Source of the DNA: Pseudomonadota bacterium
GTDB taxonomy: Bacteria > Pseudomonadota > Gammaproteobacteria > Arenicellales > UBA868
Length of the DNA: 12,016 bases
Assembly: GCA_018661145.1 (NCBI GenBank)
Contig: JABJIU010000200.1
Coordinates: forward strand, 1-12,016
Direction of reading: 5' to 3'
Shown here: positions 1 through 7,001 of the stretch, in pieces
Position numbering within the stretch: the first letter of the stretch is position 1
How the letters are laid out: each line of letters opens with the position of its first letter
Program-made: the position numbers and the translations under genes
Notes under the pieces: generated by a model
What the model saw: the letters and a program-made list of their open reading frames with translations, nothing else
What the model was told of the DNA's origin: nothing
The model's database searches: none

Positions 1-45
1 CTAGAAACTGAACGGCAAGCTCTCTGGAAAGGAAATCTTTCACTT

Positions 46-1059
46 ATGAGATACCTGCGTACAGTCCTGGGGCTTATAGCGGCGCTTTCCTTGAGTGGAT
101 GCCAGAGTGTCGCCTATTACACCCAGGCAGCGGTGGGACAATCAGCGCTACTTTGGCACAGCAGGCCCATTGATGAGGTCATCCGCGACCCGGAGACGTC
201 AGATCATCTGCGCGAGCGCCTGCGTTTTGTGCAGCGCATTCGCGAATATGCCCAGACCAGGCTAGTTCTGCCTTCGACTGGCAGTTACCAGCGGTTTACG
301 GATATTGGTCGGGACTTTGTACTCTGGAGCGTGGTTGCTGCGGAGGAGTTTTCGACCGAACCGGAAGTTTTCTGTCATCCCATCGCTGGGTGTGTGGCCT
401 ATCAGGGTTACTTCGAACACACAGACGCGCTCAACTTTGCCGAAGCACTGGAAACACGAGGCTTTGAGACGAGTGTTGGCCCGGTCGCAGCCTACTCAAC
501 GCTCGGCTGGTTTTCGGATCCGGTTCTGAGTTCGGTACTGCGTTATCCCGATGCCCAGCTTGCGGAACTCGTTTTTCATGAACTCGCCCACGAACTGCTT
601 TTTGTCCCTGACGATACGACCTTTAACGAATCATTTGCCACCTTCGTTGCCCGAGCCGGTGTGGAGCAGTGGCTAATTGATTCAGGCAGCGCCAGCAAAC
701 TCAAAGAATATAGAAGGGATACCGGGCGTCAAGATGTGACGGTCAACCTGATTCGCAACACCCGGATGCTCTTGGCTGAGCTTTACACAAGTCCTATCCA
801 GGAAACCGACAAGCGACGACAAAAAGACCTGATACTGGATGAGTTAATGACGAAGTATTTTGAGATGCGAAAAACAGGTACCGTAAGCAACTGGGATCGA
901 TGGTTCGAAGAGGGTCTCAATAATGCAAAACTGGCTTCGGTGGGTTCCTACCATGACGATGTTGGTCTTTTTGCTGCATTGTTCGAGCAGTCCAACGGTG
1001 ATTTTGCAGCGTTTTACCAGTCTGCTAGGGCTTATGCCATTCGATCAGGTTCCCCCTAG
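46..1059 (+). CDS. Lipoprotein metallopeptidase of the putative aminopeptidase family (COG4324 / PF10023 type)
   Basis: The 337-residue product begins with a short basic stretch and a hydrophobic segment ending in a lipobox, Leu-Ser-Gly-Cys at residues 16-19, so it should be lipidated on Cys19 after signal peptidase II cleavage. Residue +2 is Gln, not Asp, which favours transfer to the outer membrane. A zinc-metallopeptidase signature HELAH lies at residues 178-182, followed at 194-198 by NESFA, where Glu195 is the likely third zinc ligand. This spacing and the overall length match the bacterial family annotated as predicted aminopeptidase. The family assignment is recognised from the motif pattern; the substrate is unknown. 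The ATG at 46 is preceded by AAAGGAA at 28-34 and gives a complete signal peptide, so I accept this start. A gap of 109 bases with its own regulatory-looking repeat separates it from the next gene. Confidence 0.85.
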   Translation: MRYLRTVLGLIAALSLSGCQSVAYYTQAAVGQSALLWHSRPIDEVIRDPETSDHLRERLRFVQRIREYAQTRLVLPSTGSYQRFTDIGRDFVLWSVVAAEEFSTEPEVFCHPIAGCVAYQGYFEHTDALNFAEALETRGFETSVGPVAAYSTLGWFSDPVLSSVLRYPDAQLAELVFHELAHELLFVPDDTTFNESFATFVARAGVEQWLIDSGSASKLKEYRRDTGRQDVTVNLIRNTRMLLAELYTSPIQETDKRRQKDLILDELMTKYFEMRKTGTVSNWDRWFEEGLNNAKLASVGSYHDDVGLFAALFEQSNGDFAAFYQSARAYAIRSGSP

Positions 1060-1088
1060 GCGCTAGCGCTTCGCCGATGATTTTGTAA

Positions 1089-1109
1089 GAATCTAAAATA
1101 GTTAGATTC
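1089..1109. promoter_or_regulatory. Perfect inverted repeat in the SYLF gene leader (candidate operator)
   Basis: GAATCTAA at 1089-1096 is repeated exactly as its reverse complement TTAGATTC at 1102-1109, with the 5-base spacer AATAG. It lies 60 bases before the SYLF start codon and contains a TAAAAT that could act as a -10 box. The arms are AT-rich and no T tract follows, so an operator is more likely than a terminator. No regulator can be named from the sequence. Confidence 0.45.
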
Positions 1110-1152
1110 CCGGTGTCAGTTTGGACTTTTTAATCAGGAAATAGATATTAAG

Positions 1153-1161
1153 AAAGGAAGG
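1153..1161 (+). promoter_or_regulatory. Strong ribosome binding site of the SYLF gene
   Basis: The purine run AAAGGAAGG ends 7 bases before the ATG at 1169. It is the strongest Shine-Dalgarno-like sequence I see in the window, which suggests high translation of this small secreted protein, and it fixes the start. Confidence 0.7.
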
Positions 1162-1168
1162 TATATAC

Positions 1169-1720
1169 ATGAAGAAAGCAAGCGTGTTTATGGCAGGCGC
1201 CATCCTGATGCTCAGTCAGGCTTTGATGCCGGCGACTGCTGGATGGAATCCGGATAAAAAGAAGCCCACCACAACGGAAGAAGTTCAGGAAACGGTTGCA
1301 AACTTCTTGGATCAGGATTCGGGTTTGCAGAAGTTTTTTGATAATGCCTATGGGTATGCGGTCTTTCCTAAGGTATATAAGGGCGCAATCGGTGTGGGTG
1401 GGGCTTATGGTTCGGGTCAGGTCTATGAGAAAGGAAAATTCATCGGTGACTCAACACTTAACCAACTTACTATTGGACTGCAGTTGGGGGGTCAGGCGTA
1501 TTCAGAGTTGATCTTTTTTGGCGAAAAAGAGGCGCTGGATCGCTTTAAGGAAGAAAAAATGGAGTTCAGTGCACAACTGTCTGCCGTGGCCGCCACAGCC
1601 GGAGCATCTGCAGATGCAGCCTATTCCGGAGGTGTTGCAATTTTTACGCTTGCCATTGGTGGATTGATGTACGAAGCGTCAGTTGGAGGGCAGAACTTCA
1701 GTTTCACTCCAGCAGAATAG
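1169..1720 (+). CDS. Secreted SYLF (Ysc84) lipid-binding domain protein
   Basis: This is a 183-residue protein with a signal peptide: Lys2-Lys3, a hydrophobic core to about residue 20, and an Ala-Thr-Ala (22-24) cleavage site for signal peptidase I. The mature part fits the SYLF/Ysc84 family (PF04366). AYGYAVFP near residues 60-67 is followed by a Gly-rich beta region (GAIGVGGAYGSG), then a GGQAYSELIFF stretch and an alternating hydrophobic C-terminus. SYLF domains bind phosphoinositides in eukaryotes; bacterial members are exported proteins of poorly known role. Export to the periplasm is inferred from the signal peptide. The gene stands alone between an intergenic region with an inverted repeat and a strong hairpin, so it is probably monocistronic. 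Its sequence looks more AT-rich than its neighbours. Confidence 0.88.
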   Translation: MKKASVFMAGAILMLSQALMPATAGWNPDKKKPTTTEEVQETVANFLDQDSGLQKFFDNAYGYAVFPKVYKGAIGVGGAYGSGQVYEKGKFIGDSTLNQLTIGLQLGGQAYSELIFFGEKEALDRFKEEKMEFSAQLSAVAATAGASADAAYSGGVAIFTLAIGGLMYEASVGGQNFSFTPAE

Positions 1721-1744
1721 CCTGCTGAGTGCGACCTCAGCAGG
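1721..1744. terminator. GC-rich hairpin between convergent genes, probable bidirectional terminator
   Basis: CCTGCTGAG at 1721-1729 pairs perfectly with CTCAGCAGG at 1736-1744 around a 6-base loop, TGCGAC. It starts at the base after the SYLF stop codon and lies 19 bases from the stop of the convergent pyrE. No clear T tract follows on either strand, so it is not a canonical intrinsic terminator. It may still end transcription with a factor or protect the mRNA 3' ends. Confidence 0.6.
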
Positions 1745-1763
1745 ATTCGGTTGCAGGGTTTAA

Positions 1764-2414
1764 TCAGCTATACCGGGTTCGGTAGGCTCTCAGGGCGTCA
1801 AGGTGGTCCGCATGTTCCGGGCGCTCGGATAAAAACGCGAGCAGGGTAGAAAAGCGGGCCAGCGCATGTACCCGAAGGCCGAAGGTTTTTGCGACCTGAC
1901 CGACGGCTGAGTCACCTTCTTCGGTTACCGCCTCCTCGCGGTCGAGCGCAATGATGACGGCTGTGGCACGGGCCCCAGCGGCGCTGATGATATCTACCGA
2001 TTCACGGACAGAGGTACCGGCGGTGATAACGTCGTCGACAATCACCACGTCTCCGTGTAGCGGTGCGCCGACGAGTTGGCCTCCTTCTCCGTGATCCTTT
2101 ACTTCTTTCCGGTTGAAGGCAAAGGCAGCATCACGCTGGTAGTGGTCGGCAAGAGCCGTGGCGGTTGCCGACGCCAAGGGGATGCCCTTGTAGGCAGGAC
2201 CGAACAGCATGAAGGGCTCTGGCTCGAGTCCGTTGAGTGCAGCGGCATAAAAATAGGCCAGTCGCGAAAGTGTCGCACCGCTGTTAAAAAGCCCTGCATT
2301 TAAGAAGTACGGGCTTACCCGTCCGGATTTGAGGGTAAACTCCCCGAAGCGCAACACCCCGACGTCCAGGGCAAACTGCAAGAATGCATGTTCATGCTCA
2401 TCTGTTCTGGGCAT
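1764..2414 (-). CDS. pyrE: Orotate phosphoribosyltransferase
   Basis: PyrE joins orotate and PRPP to give OMP, the fifth step of de novo pyrimidine synthesis, in the cytoplasm. The 216-residue product carries the type I phosphoribosyltransferase PRPP-binding motif VIVDDVITAGTS at about residues 124-135. The flexible catalytic loop RKEVKDHGEGG lies at 102-112, and the N-terminal FTLKSGRVSPYF with its conserved Lys lies at 26-37. Length agrees with E. coli PyrE (213 aa). The reading frame stays open to an ATG at 2480, but that would place 22 extra residues inside the divergent ExoIII gene. The ATG at 2414 has AGGTG 5 bases upstream and gives the usual N-terminus, so I choose it. It converges with the SYLF gene and diverges from the ExoIII gene. 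Confidence 0.95.
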   Translation of the reverse strand: MPRTDEHEHAFLQFALDVGVLRFGEFTLKSGRVSPYFLNAGLFNSGATLSRLAYFYAAALNGLEPEPFMLFGPAYKGIPLASATATALADHYQRDAAFAFNRKEVKDHGEGGQLVGAPLHGDVVIVDDVITAGTSVRESVDIISAAGARATAVIIALDREEAVTEEGDSAVGQVAKTFGLRVHALARFSTLLAFLSERPEHADHLDALRAYRTRYS

Positions 2415-2419
2415 TTCAA

Positions 2420-2424
2420 CACCT
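2420..2424 (-). promoter_or_regulatory. Shine-Dalgarno that decides the pyrE start
   Basis: On the minus strand AGGTG sits 5 bases before the ATG at 2414. It supports the 216-residue PyrE over the longer reading that begins at 2480. Confidence 0.6.
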
Positions 2425-2448
2425 GATCGTTTACCAGTATCTCGGCAT

Positions 2449-3243
2449 ATGCGGATCATAACCTTAAACTGCAATGGCATCCGTGCGGCTGCCCGGAAAG
2501 GGTTCTTCGAATGGTTGTCGGAGCAGCGTGCTGATTTCGTCTGTCTTCAGGAGACCAGAATTCAGCCCTTTCAGCGAACGGACCCGCGCTTTTTCCCCGA
2601 GGGTTATACAAATTGCTACGTCGACGCGGAAAAGCCCGGCTATAGCGGCGTTGCTCTTTATTGCCGGCGCAAGCCCGACCGGATTCGGGAAGGTTTGGGT
2701 TGGGCTGATTTCGACAGTGAGGGCCGTTGGATTCAGGCAGACTACGGCCGGCTCAGCGTGGTATCGCTTTATCTGCCGTCCGGTACGAGCAGCGATGTCC
2801 GCCAGGACTTCAAATATGATCTGATGGAGCGACTGAAGCCGTTACTGAAAAAGTTTGCTGCCAGCGGCCGCGAATACATCATCTGTGGTGACATCAACAT
2901 CGCCCACAAGAATATCGATATCAAGAACTGGCGCGGCAACCAGAAAAACTCCGGATTTCTGCCAGAGGAGCGGGCGTGGATGGACTGGTGGCTCGAAGAT
3001 GGCGGTATGGTTGACGTTTTCCGGAAGGTGGACCCGCGCGAGGATCAATACACCTGGTGGTCGAACCGTGGCCAGGCCTGGGCCAAGAATGTTGGTTGGC
3101 GTATTGACTACCAGATTGGCACTCCGGTGATCGCCAAGCGCGCTCATGCAGTCCAGATTTATAAGGACGAGCGCTTCTCGGATCATGCACCGCTGGTGAT
3201 CGATTATCGCGTCAGCGATCGTTGGCTCCGGACTCAGCCCTGA
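2449..3243 (+). CDS. xthA: Exodeoxyribonuclease III (ExoIII/AP endonuclease family)
   Basis: This 264-residue enzyme belongs to the Xth/APE1 family, which cuts DNA at abasic sites and removes 3' blocking groups in base excision repair. All expected active-site residues can be seen: Asn7, Glu35 in LQETR, Tyr108 in LYLPSG, Asp148 and Asn150 in GDINIAH, Asp220 in WRIDYQ, and Asp245-His246 in FSDHAPL. Length is close to E. coli ExoIII (268 aa). The frame is open from 2329, but the first 40 codons antisense to pyrE are not family-like and the family N-terminus MRIITLNCNG starts at 2449. No good Shine-Dalgarno precedes that ATG. The position next to divergent pyrE is that of crc in Pseudomonas, but Crc lacks the catalytic residues kept here. 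The AmpG-like gene follows 13 bases downstream, so the two are probably co-transcribed. Confidence 0.92.
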   Translation: MRIITLNCNGIRAAARKGFFEWLSEQRADFVCLQETRIQPFQRTDPRFFPEGYTNCYVDAEKPGYSGVALYCRRKPDRIREGLGWADFDSEGRWIQADYGRLSVVSLYLPSGTSSDVRQDFKYDLMERLKPLLKKFAASGREYIICGDINIAHKNIDIKNWRGNQKNSGFLPEERAWMDWWLEDGGMVDVFRKVDPREDQYTWWSNRGQAWAKNVGWRIDYQIGTPVIAKRAHAVQIYKDERFSDHAPLVIDYRVSDRWLRTQP

Positions 3244-3256
3244 TCGGGGACCGTCG

Positions 3257-4693
3257 ATGAGTTCTGACGGAAGAAAATCGGGCGATACCCCCTCGATCGC
3301 ACAGACTTTTCGCATTTATCTTGACCGGAGGATGATCCGGATCGGGCTGCTTGGCTTGATCAGCGGTTTCCCTTGGGTGCTGATTGGCAGTGCCCTGAGT
3401 CTGTGGCTTAAAGAGGATGGGCTCAGCCGGACCACTATTGGTTGGGCAGGACTGATCTTCGGAGTTTACGCAATCAATTTTCTGTGGGCCCCTCTGATTG
3501 ACCGGATCCAGATACCATTTCTCACGGCACGACTGGGCCATCGTCGGGCATGGATTCTGAGCCTTCAGGCTGTAATTCTGGTCTGTCTCGCACTCTGGAG
3601 TATTTTTGATCCGGTGACCAACCTTCAGGGCGTCATCGCCATTGCGCTCATTATCGCAATTGCCTCTGCGACCCAGGACATCACGATTGACGCGCTTCGT
3701 ATTGAGCAGGTTGGCTCGGATGAGAGCGCAGCGATGGCGGCTGGGGCTGCGGTTGCAGTGGTGGGCTGGTGGACGGGCTACAAGTTGGGCGGCGTTGTGG
3801 CATTGGTAACTGCGGAGACTTTGCAGCAGGCCGGAATACCCAATTATTGGCAATTGACCTTCTTGGTTCTCGGCGCCATTGTCGTGCTGTGTAATGTTGC
3901 CTTAATGGGCGTGCCCGAGACGCCCCCGTCGGAGCGGACCCAAGCCCAAGCAGAGTACGAGCAAGTGCTGCGGTCCCAGTTGAACTTCGGCGGTGTGCTG
4001 GCAGTGATCGTGACCTGGTTGGGGACGACCCTGATCGGCCCATTGACAAGTTTTTTCCGCCGCAACGGCCTGGCAATCGCGCTCGCGGTTCTCGGGTTTA
4101 TATTTCTCTTCAAAATTGGCGAAGCCTTCCTCGGGCGGATGTCTATCATTTTCTACAAGGAGATCGGTTTCTCCAAGACCGATATCGCGCTTTATTCCAA
4201 GGGAATCGGTTGGGTCACAACCGTTGTCTTTACCTTGCTCGGAGGCCTTTTCGCGGTCCGGGTCGGACTGGTTCGTGCGATGTTTCTTGCGGGCATCCTG
4301 ATGGCACTGACCAATCTGATGTTCTCCTTGTTGGCATGGTCAGGCAAATCCGAACTCATGTTTGCCTTCGCGGTCATCATGGATGATCTGGCCGGAGCCT
4401 TTGCGACGGTGACCTTCGTTGCCTTCATCTCGATGCTGGTGGATCGGACGTACACGGCAACTCAGTACGCTTTGCTCGCATCTATCGGTACCGCCGGCCG
4501 GACTCTGTTTGCCTCTGGTTCAGGCGCGTTGGTTGATTGGCTAAACGGTGATTGGGGGGTATTTTTTGTGATCACTGCTGTCATGGTGCTGCCGTCACTG
4601 GTGTGTTTGTGGCTGATCCGGCACCAACTCGGCCGGATGCTTGTCGGCTCCCGTGTCAGACTGTTCAGCAAGGAGACTCATCAGGACCCTTAA
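3257..4693 (+). CDS. ampG: AmpG-family MFS permease (muropeptide transporter type)
   Basis: The 478-residue, very hydrophobic protein has many membrane segments and AmpG-family marks: GLISGFPWVLIGSALSLWL near 32-50, LWAPLIDR at 76-83, GHRRAWI at 94-100 and SATQDITIDALRIE at 137-150. AmpG proteins import GlcNAc-anhydroMurNAc peptides released from the cell wall across the inner membrane for peptidoglycan recycling and, in some species, beta-lactamase induction. Length is near E. coli AmpG (491 aa). The ATG at 3257 leaves about 25 hydrophilic residues before the first membrane segment; a later start at Met26 is possible. No ampD, ampC or ampR is visible nearby, so the substrate is inferred from family only, and paralogues of unknown substrate exist. 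Confidence 0.82.
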   Translation: MSSDGRKSGDTPSIAQTFRIYLDRRMIRIGLLGLISGFPWVLIGSALSLWLKEDGLSRTTIGWAGLIFGVYAINFLWAPLIDRIQIPFLTARLGHRRAWILSLQAVILVCLALWSIFDPVTNLQGVIAIALIIAIASATQDITIDALRIEQVGSDESAAMAAGAAVAVVGWWTGYKLGGVVALVTAETLQQAGIPNYWQLTFLVLGAIVVLCNVALMGVPETPPSERTQAQAEYEQVLRSQLNFGGVLAVIVTWLGTTLIGPLTSFFRRNGLAIALAVLGFIFLFKIGEAFLGRMSIIFYKEIGFSKTDIALYSKGIGWVTTVVFTLLGGLFAVRVGLVRAMFLAGILMALTNLMFSLLAWSGKSELMFAFAVIMDDLAGAFATVTFVAFISMLVDRTYTATQYALLASIGTAGRTLFASGSGALVDWLNGDWGVFFVITAVMVLPSLVCLWLIRHQLGRMLVGSRVRLFSKETHQDP

Positions 4694-4712
4694 GCCGGGA
4701 CTGGGCTCGGGG

Positions 4713-4718
4713 TATAAT
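4713..4718 (+). promoter_or_regulatory. Probable promoter -10 box for the fmdB-aspS operon
   Basis: A perfect TATAAT lies 72 bases before the fmdB start codon in a 96-base intergenic region. The -35 at 17-base spacing (TTAAGC, 4690-4695, overlapping the end of the permease gene) matches the consensus at only three positions. The first gene of a long same-strand series follows, which fits a main promoter here. Confidence 0.55.
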
Positions 4719-4742
4719 TAGAGGCCCCGCTGCGTCTCTAAT
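4717..4742. repeat. Inverted repeat overlapping the -10 box upstream of fmdB
   Basis: ATTAGAG at 4717-4723 and CTCTAAT at 4736-4742 are exact reverse complements separated by 12 bases. The left arm overlaps the last two bases of TATAAT and the expected start site. It could be an operator or chance; the sequence alone does not decide. Confidence 0.35.
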
Positions 4743-4789
4743 GACCACCGACCGTAGCGATCTGGTCTTACATATTTTGGAATCCGCCC

Positions 4790-5155
4790 ATGCCCATCTA
4801 CGAGTACGTGTGTGATAACTGTAGTCATCACCTCGAGGCTTTACAGAAAATGTCTGATGAGCCTTTGGTTTTTTGTCCGGAGTGTGGCGAAGCGGCTTTG
4901 CGCAAGCAGGTGTCGGCGGCAGCCTTCCGCCTGAAGGGTACGGGCTGGTACGAGACCGATTTCAAGAACTCGGACAAGAAAAAGCCTGCCGAGAGCAAAG
5001 GCAAGGAGTCTGGTAGCGATTCGACCAGCGACTCAGCAAGCAGTTCAGGCACCAAGGACAAATCCTCCGGCGCGTCGACATCATCTAGTACAACGGACTC
5101 CTCGAGCAAGTCTTCCAGCGGCAAGTCTGGTTCTTCTGCCTCTGAGTCTGCCTGA
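4790..5155 (+). CDS. FmdB-family zinc ribbon protein
   Basis: The 121-residue protein begins MPIYEYVC, the classic FmdB N-terminus, and has a CxxC...CxxC zinc ribbon with Cys8, Cys11, Cys29 and Cys32. From about residue 65 onward it becomes a low-complexity tail of Ser, Lys, Asp, Thr and Gly. The family (CxxC_CxxC_SSSS, PF09723) is common upstream of aspS in proteobacteria. The name comes from a putative regulator of formamidase genes, but the general function is not established; nucleic acid or protein binding is a guess from the ribbon. The start at 4790 is fixed by the family N-terminus although only a weak TTTGGA precedes it. It is the first gene after the probable promoter, and aspS follows after 43 bases. 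Confidence 0.9.
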   Translation: MPIYEYVCDNCSHHLEALQKMSDEPLVFCPECGEAALRKQVSAAAFRLKGTGWYETDFKNSDKKKPAESKGKESGSDSTSDSASSSGTKDKSSGASTSSSTTDSSSKSSSGKSGSSASESA

Positions 5156-5198
5156 GCAGGGGGCTGTCTATCCAGTCCCACTGCCGGAGTTATCCATC

Positions 5199-7001
5199 AT
5201 GAGTGAACAGCGTGACTGTCTTTGTACTGACCTGGACGCGTCTTCGATAGATCGCGAAGTACGCCTGTGCGGTTGGGTGCAGCGTCGGCGGGACCACGGT
5301 GGCGTCATTTTCATCGATCTGCGTGACCGCAGCGGTTTGGTGCAGGTGGTTTTTGATCCTGACCGGGTTGACCCGTTTGCTATCGCTGAATCGGTTCGCA
5401 GTGAATATGTGCTGCAGGTGTTGGGCCGCGTGCGGATGCGCCCGGAAGGAACGCTGAATCCGGATCTACCAACGGGTGCCATTGAGTTGCTGGGTCTGGA
5501 GATCAACGTGTTGAACAGTGCTGACCCGCTGCCGTTCCCTATTGAAGACCCTGACACTGGTGAAGCGTTGCGCCTGCGTTATCGATACCTTGATCTGCGC
5601 AGTGACCGGATGCAGCGTAACCTGCGGTTGCGTCACCAGGTCATTCGCGCTCTGCGCGGATACCTCGATGATCGCGAGTTCGTCGAGATGGAAACCCCAG
5701 TACTGACACGCTCTACGCCCGAGGGTGCCCGCGATTATCTCGTGCCCAGCCGGGTTCATCCGGGTCAGTTTTTTGCCCTCCCACAGTCGCCACAGTTGTT
5801 TAAACAACTTCTGATGGTGTCGGGATTCGAACGCTACTATCAGATTGCTCGATGCTTCCGCGATGAGGATCTTAGGGCGGACCGTCAGCCGGAATTTACC
5901 CAGTTGGATATCGAGATGTCCTTTGTTGAGGAAAGCGACATCATCGTCGCCATGGAAGAGATGGTCCGTTCGGTATTTGCGGACGTCCTCTCAGTGACCC
6001 TGCCGGATCCTTTGCCGCGGTTGACCTACGCGGAGGCGGTGCAACGCTTCGGGACTGACCGCCCAGATCTGCGGATTCCACTCGAACTGGTGGACATCGC
6101 TGACCTTATGACCGAAGTGGAGTTCAAGGTCTTTGCCGGGCCCGCGACGACGCCAGGCAGCCGTGTTGCGGTGCTTCGTGTTCCGGGCGGGGCGACGCTC
6201 AGTCGACAACAGATAGATAGTTACACTGAATTTGTTAAGCAGTTTGGTGCGGGCGGTCTTGCCTACATCAAGGTGAATCGGATTGCCGATGGGATAAATG
6301 GCCTGCAGTCGCCGATCCTGAAATTTCTGCCCGAAGACGTCGTACAACAGGTGTTGCGTCGGTGCGCCGCGGAGGACGGAGACCTCCTCTTCTTCGGTGC
6401 GGACCGTGCCCGCGTGGTGAATGATGCTCTGGGTGGCCTGCGGATTCGGTTAGGCCATGATCTTGGCTTGGTCGCAGAAGGCTGGCAGCCTCTTTGGGTT
6501 GTTGAGTTTCCGCTTCTGGAGAAGGACACGGAGGCGGGCCGTTGGGTCGCTCTGCATCATCCGTTTACAGCGCCTCACCCCGATGATGTACCGCTATTGG
6601 AGAGCGATCCCGGTGCGGTGCGTTCCCGCGCCTACGATCTTGTGCTGAATGGCACCGAAATCGGTGGCGGCTCAATACGTATCCACCAGAGTGCGGTTCA
6701 GCAGCAGGTGTTCGCTGCGCTTGGCCTCGATGAAGAGCAGGCGAAGACCCAGTTTGGTTTCCTGCTTGATGCTTTACGCTTTGGGGCGCCACCGCATGGC
6801 GGTATTGCATTCGGAATCGATCGTATTGTCTCGATGGCAGTAGGTGAAGACTCGATCCGGGATGTCATCGCCTTTCCCAAAACCCAGAAGGCGTCGTGTC
6901 TGCTTACCGACGCACCTGGTGATGTCGATGCACAGCAGATGCGAGAGCTGGGGTTGCGGCTGTCAGGCGTTGCCCAGGCTGGCGGTAAAGCGGCGGGTTG
7001 A
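5199..7001 (+). CDS. aspS: Aspartyl-tRNA synthetase, probably non-discriminating (Asp/Asn)
   Basis: This 600-residue class II synthetase charges tRNA-Asp with aspartate. It has an N-terminal OB-fold anticodon-binding domain (about 1-105), the class II core with motif 2 around 212-241 including the FRDEDLRADRQPEFTQ loop, a bacterial GAD insertion roughly at 290-420, and motif 3 GIAFGIDRI near 535-543 with the conserved Arg542. In the anticodon domain it has RRRDHGG (His33) and PEG (Gly84), as in the P. aeruginosa enzyme reported to charge both tRNA-Asp and tRNA-Asn, and unlike the E. coli DLGS form. I therefore infer a non-discriminating enzyme needing GatCAB. GGAG at 5186-5189 supports the ATG at 5199. 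The stop codon overlaps the nudB start. Confidence 0.96.
   Translation: MSEQRDCLCTDLDASSIDREVRLCGWVQRRRDHGGVIFIDLRDRSGLVQVVFDPDRVDPFAIAESVRSEYVLQVLGRVRMRPEGTLNPDLPTGAIELLGLEINVLNSADPLPFPIEDPDTGEALRLRYRYLDLRSDRMQRNLRLRHQVIRALRGYLDDREFVEMETPVLTRSTPEGARDYLVPSRVHPGQFFALPQSPQLFKQLLMVSGFERYYQIARCFRDEDLRADRQPEFTQLDIEMSFVEESDIIVAMEEMVRSVFADVLSVTLPDPLPRLTYAEAVQRFGTDRPDLRIPLELVDIADLMTEVEFKVFAGPATTPGSRVAVLRVPGGATLSRQQIDSYTEFVKQFGAGGLAYIKVNRIADGINGLQSPILKFLPEDVVQQVLRRCAAEDGDLLFFGADRARVVNDALGGLRIRLGHDLGLVAEGWQPLWVVEFPLLEKDTEAGRWVALHHPFTAPHPDDVPLLESDPGAVRSRAYDLVLNGTEIGGGSIRIHQSAVQQQVFAALGLDEEQAKTQFGFLLDALRFGAPPHGGIAFGIDRIVSMAVGEDSIRDVIAFPKTQKASCLLTDAPGDVDAQQMRELGLRLSGVAQAGGKAAG

Noticed and set aside
1060..1069. 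Palindrome GCGCTAGCGC right after the first gene's stop
   Set aside because: Ten bases with no loop and no adjacent T tract; too short to call a terminator or operator.
2415..2443. Promoter giving a leaderless ExoIII mRNA (TTCAAC and TATCTC at 17-base spacing)
   Set aside because: Each box matches the consensus at only three positions, so chance is likely.
2329..2448. N-terminal extension of the ExoIII gene
   Set aside because: The extra 40 codons are antisense to pyrE and do not resemble the family, which begins at MRIITLN.
2415..2480. A longer pyrE starting at 2480
   Set aside because: It would overlap the start of the divergent ExoIII gene and add 22 residues unlike PyrE; the 2414 start has its own RBS.
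2842..3315. Long minus-strand open frame across the ExoIII gene
   Set aside because: It is antisense to a well-supported gene and resembles no protein family; the same holds for other antisense frames over ybgC, ruvB and aspS.
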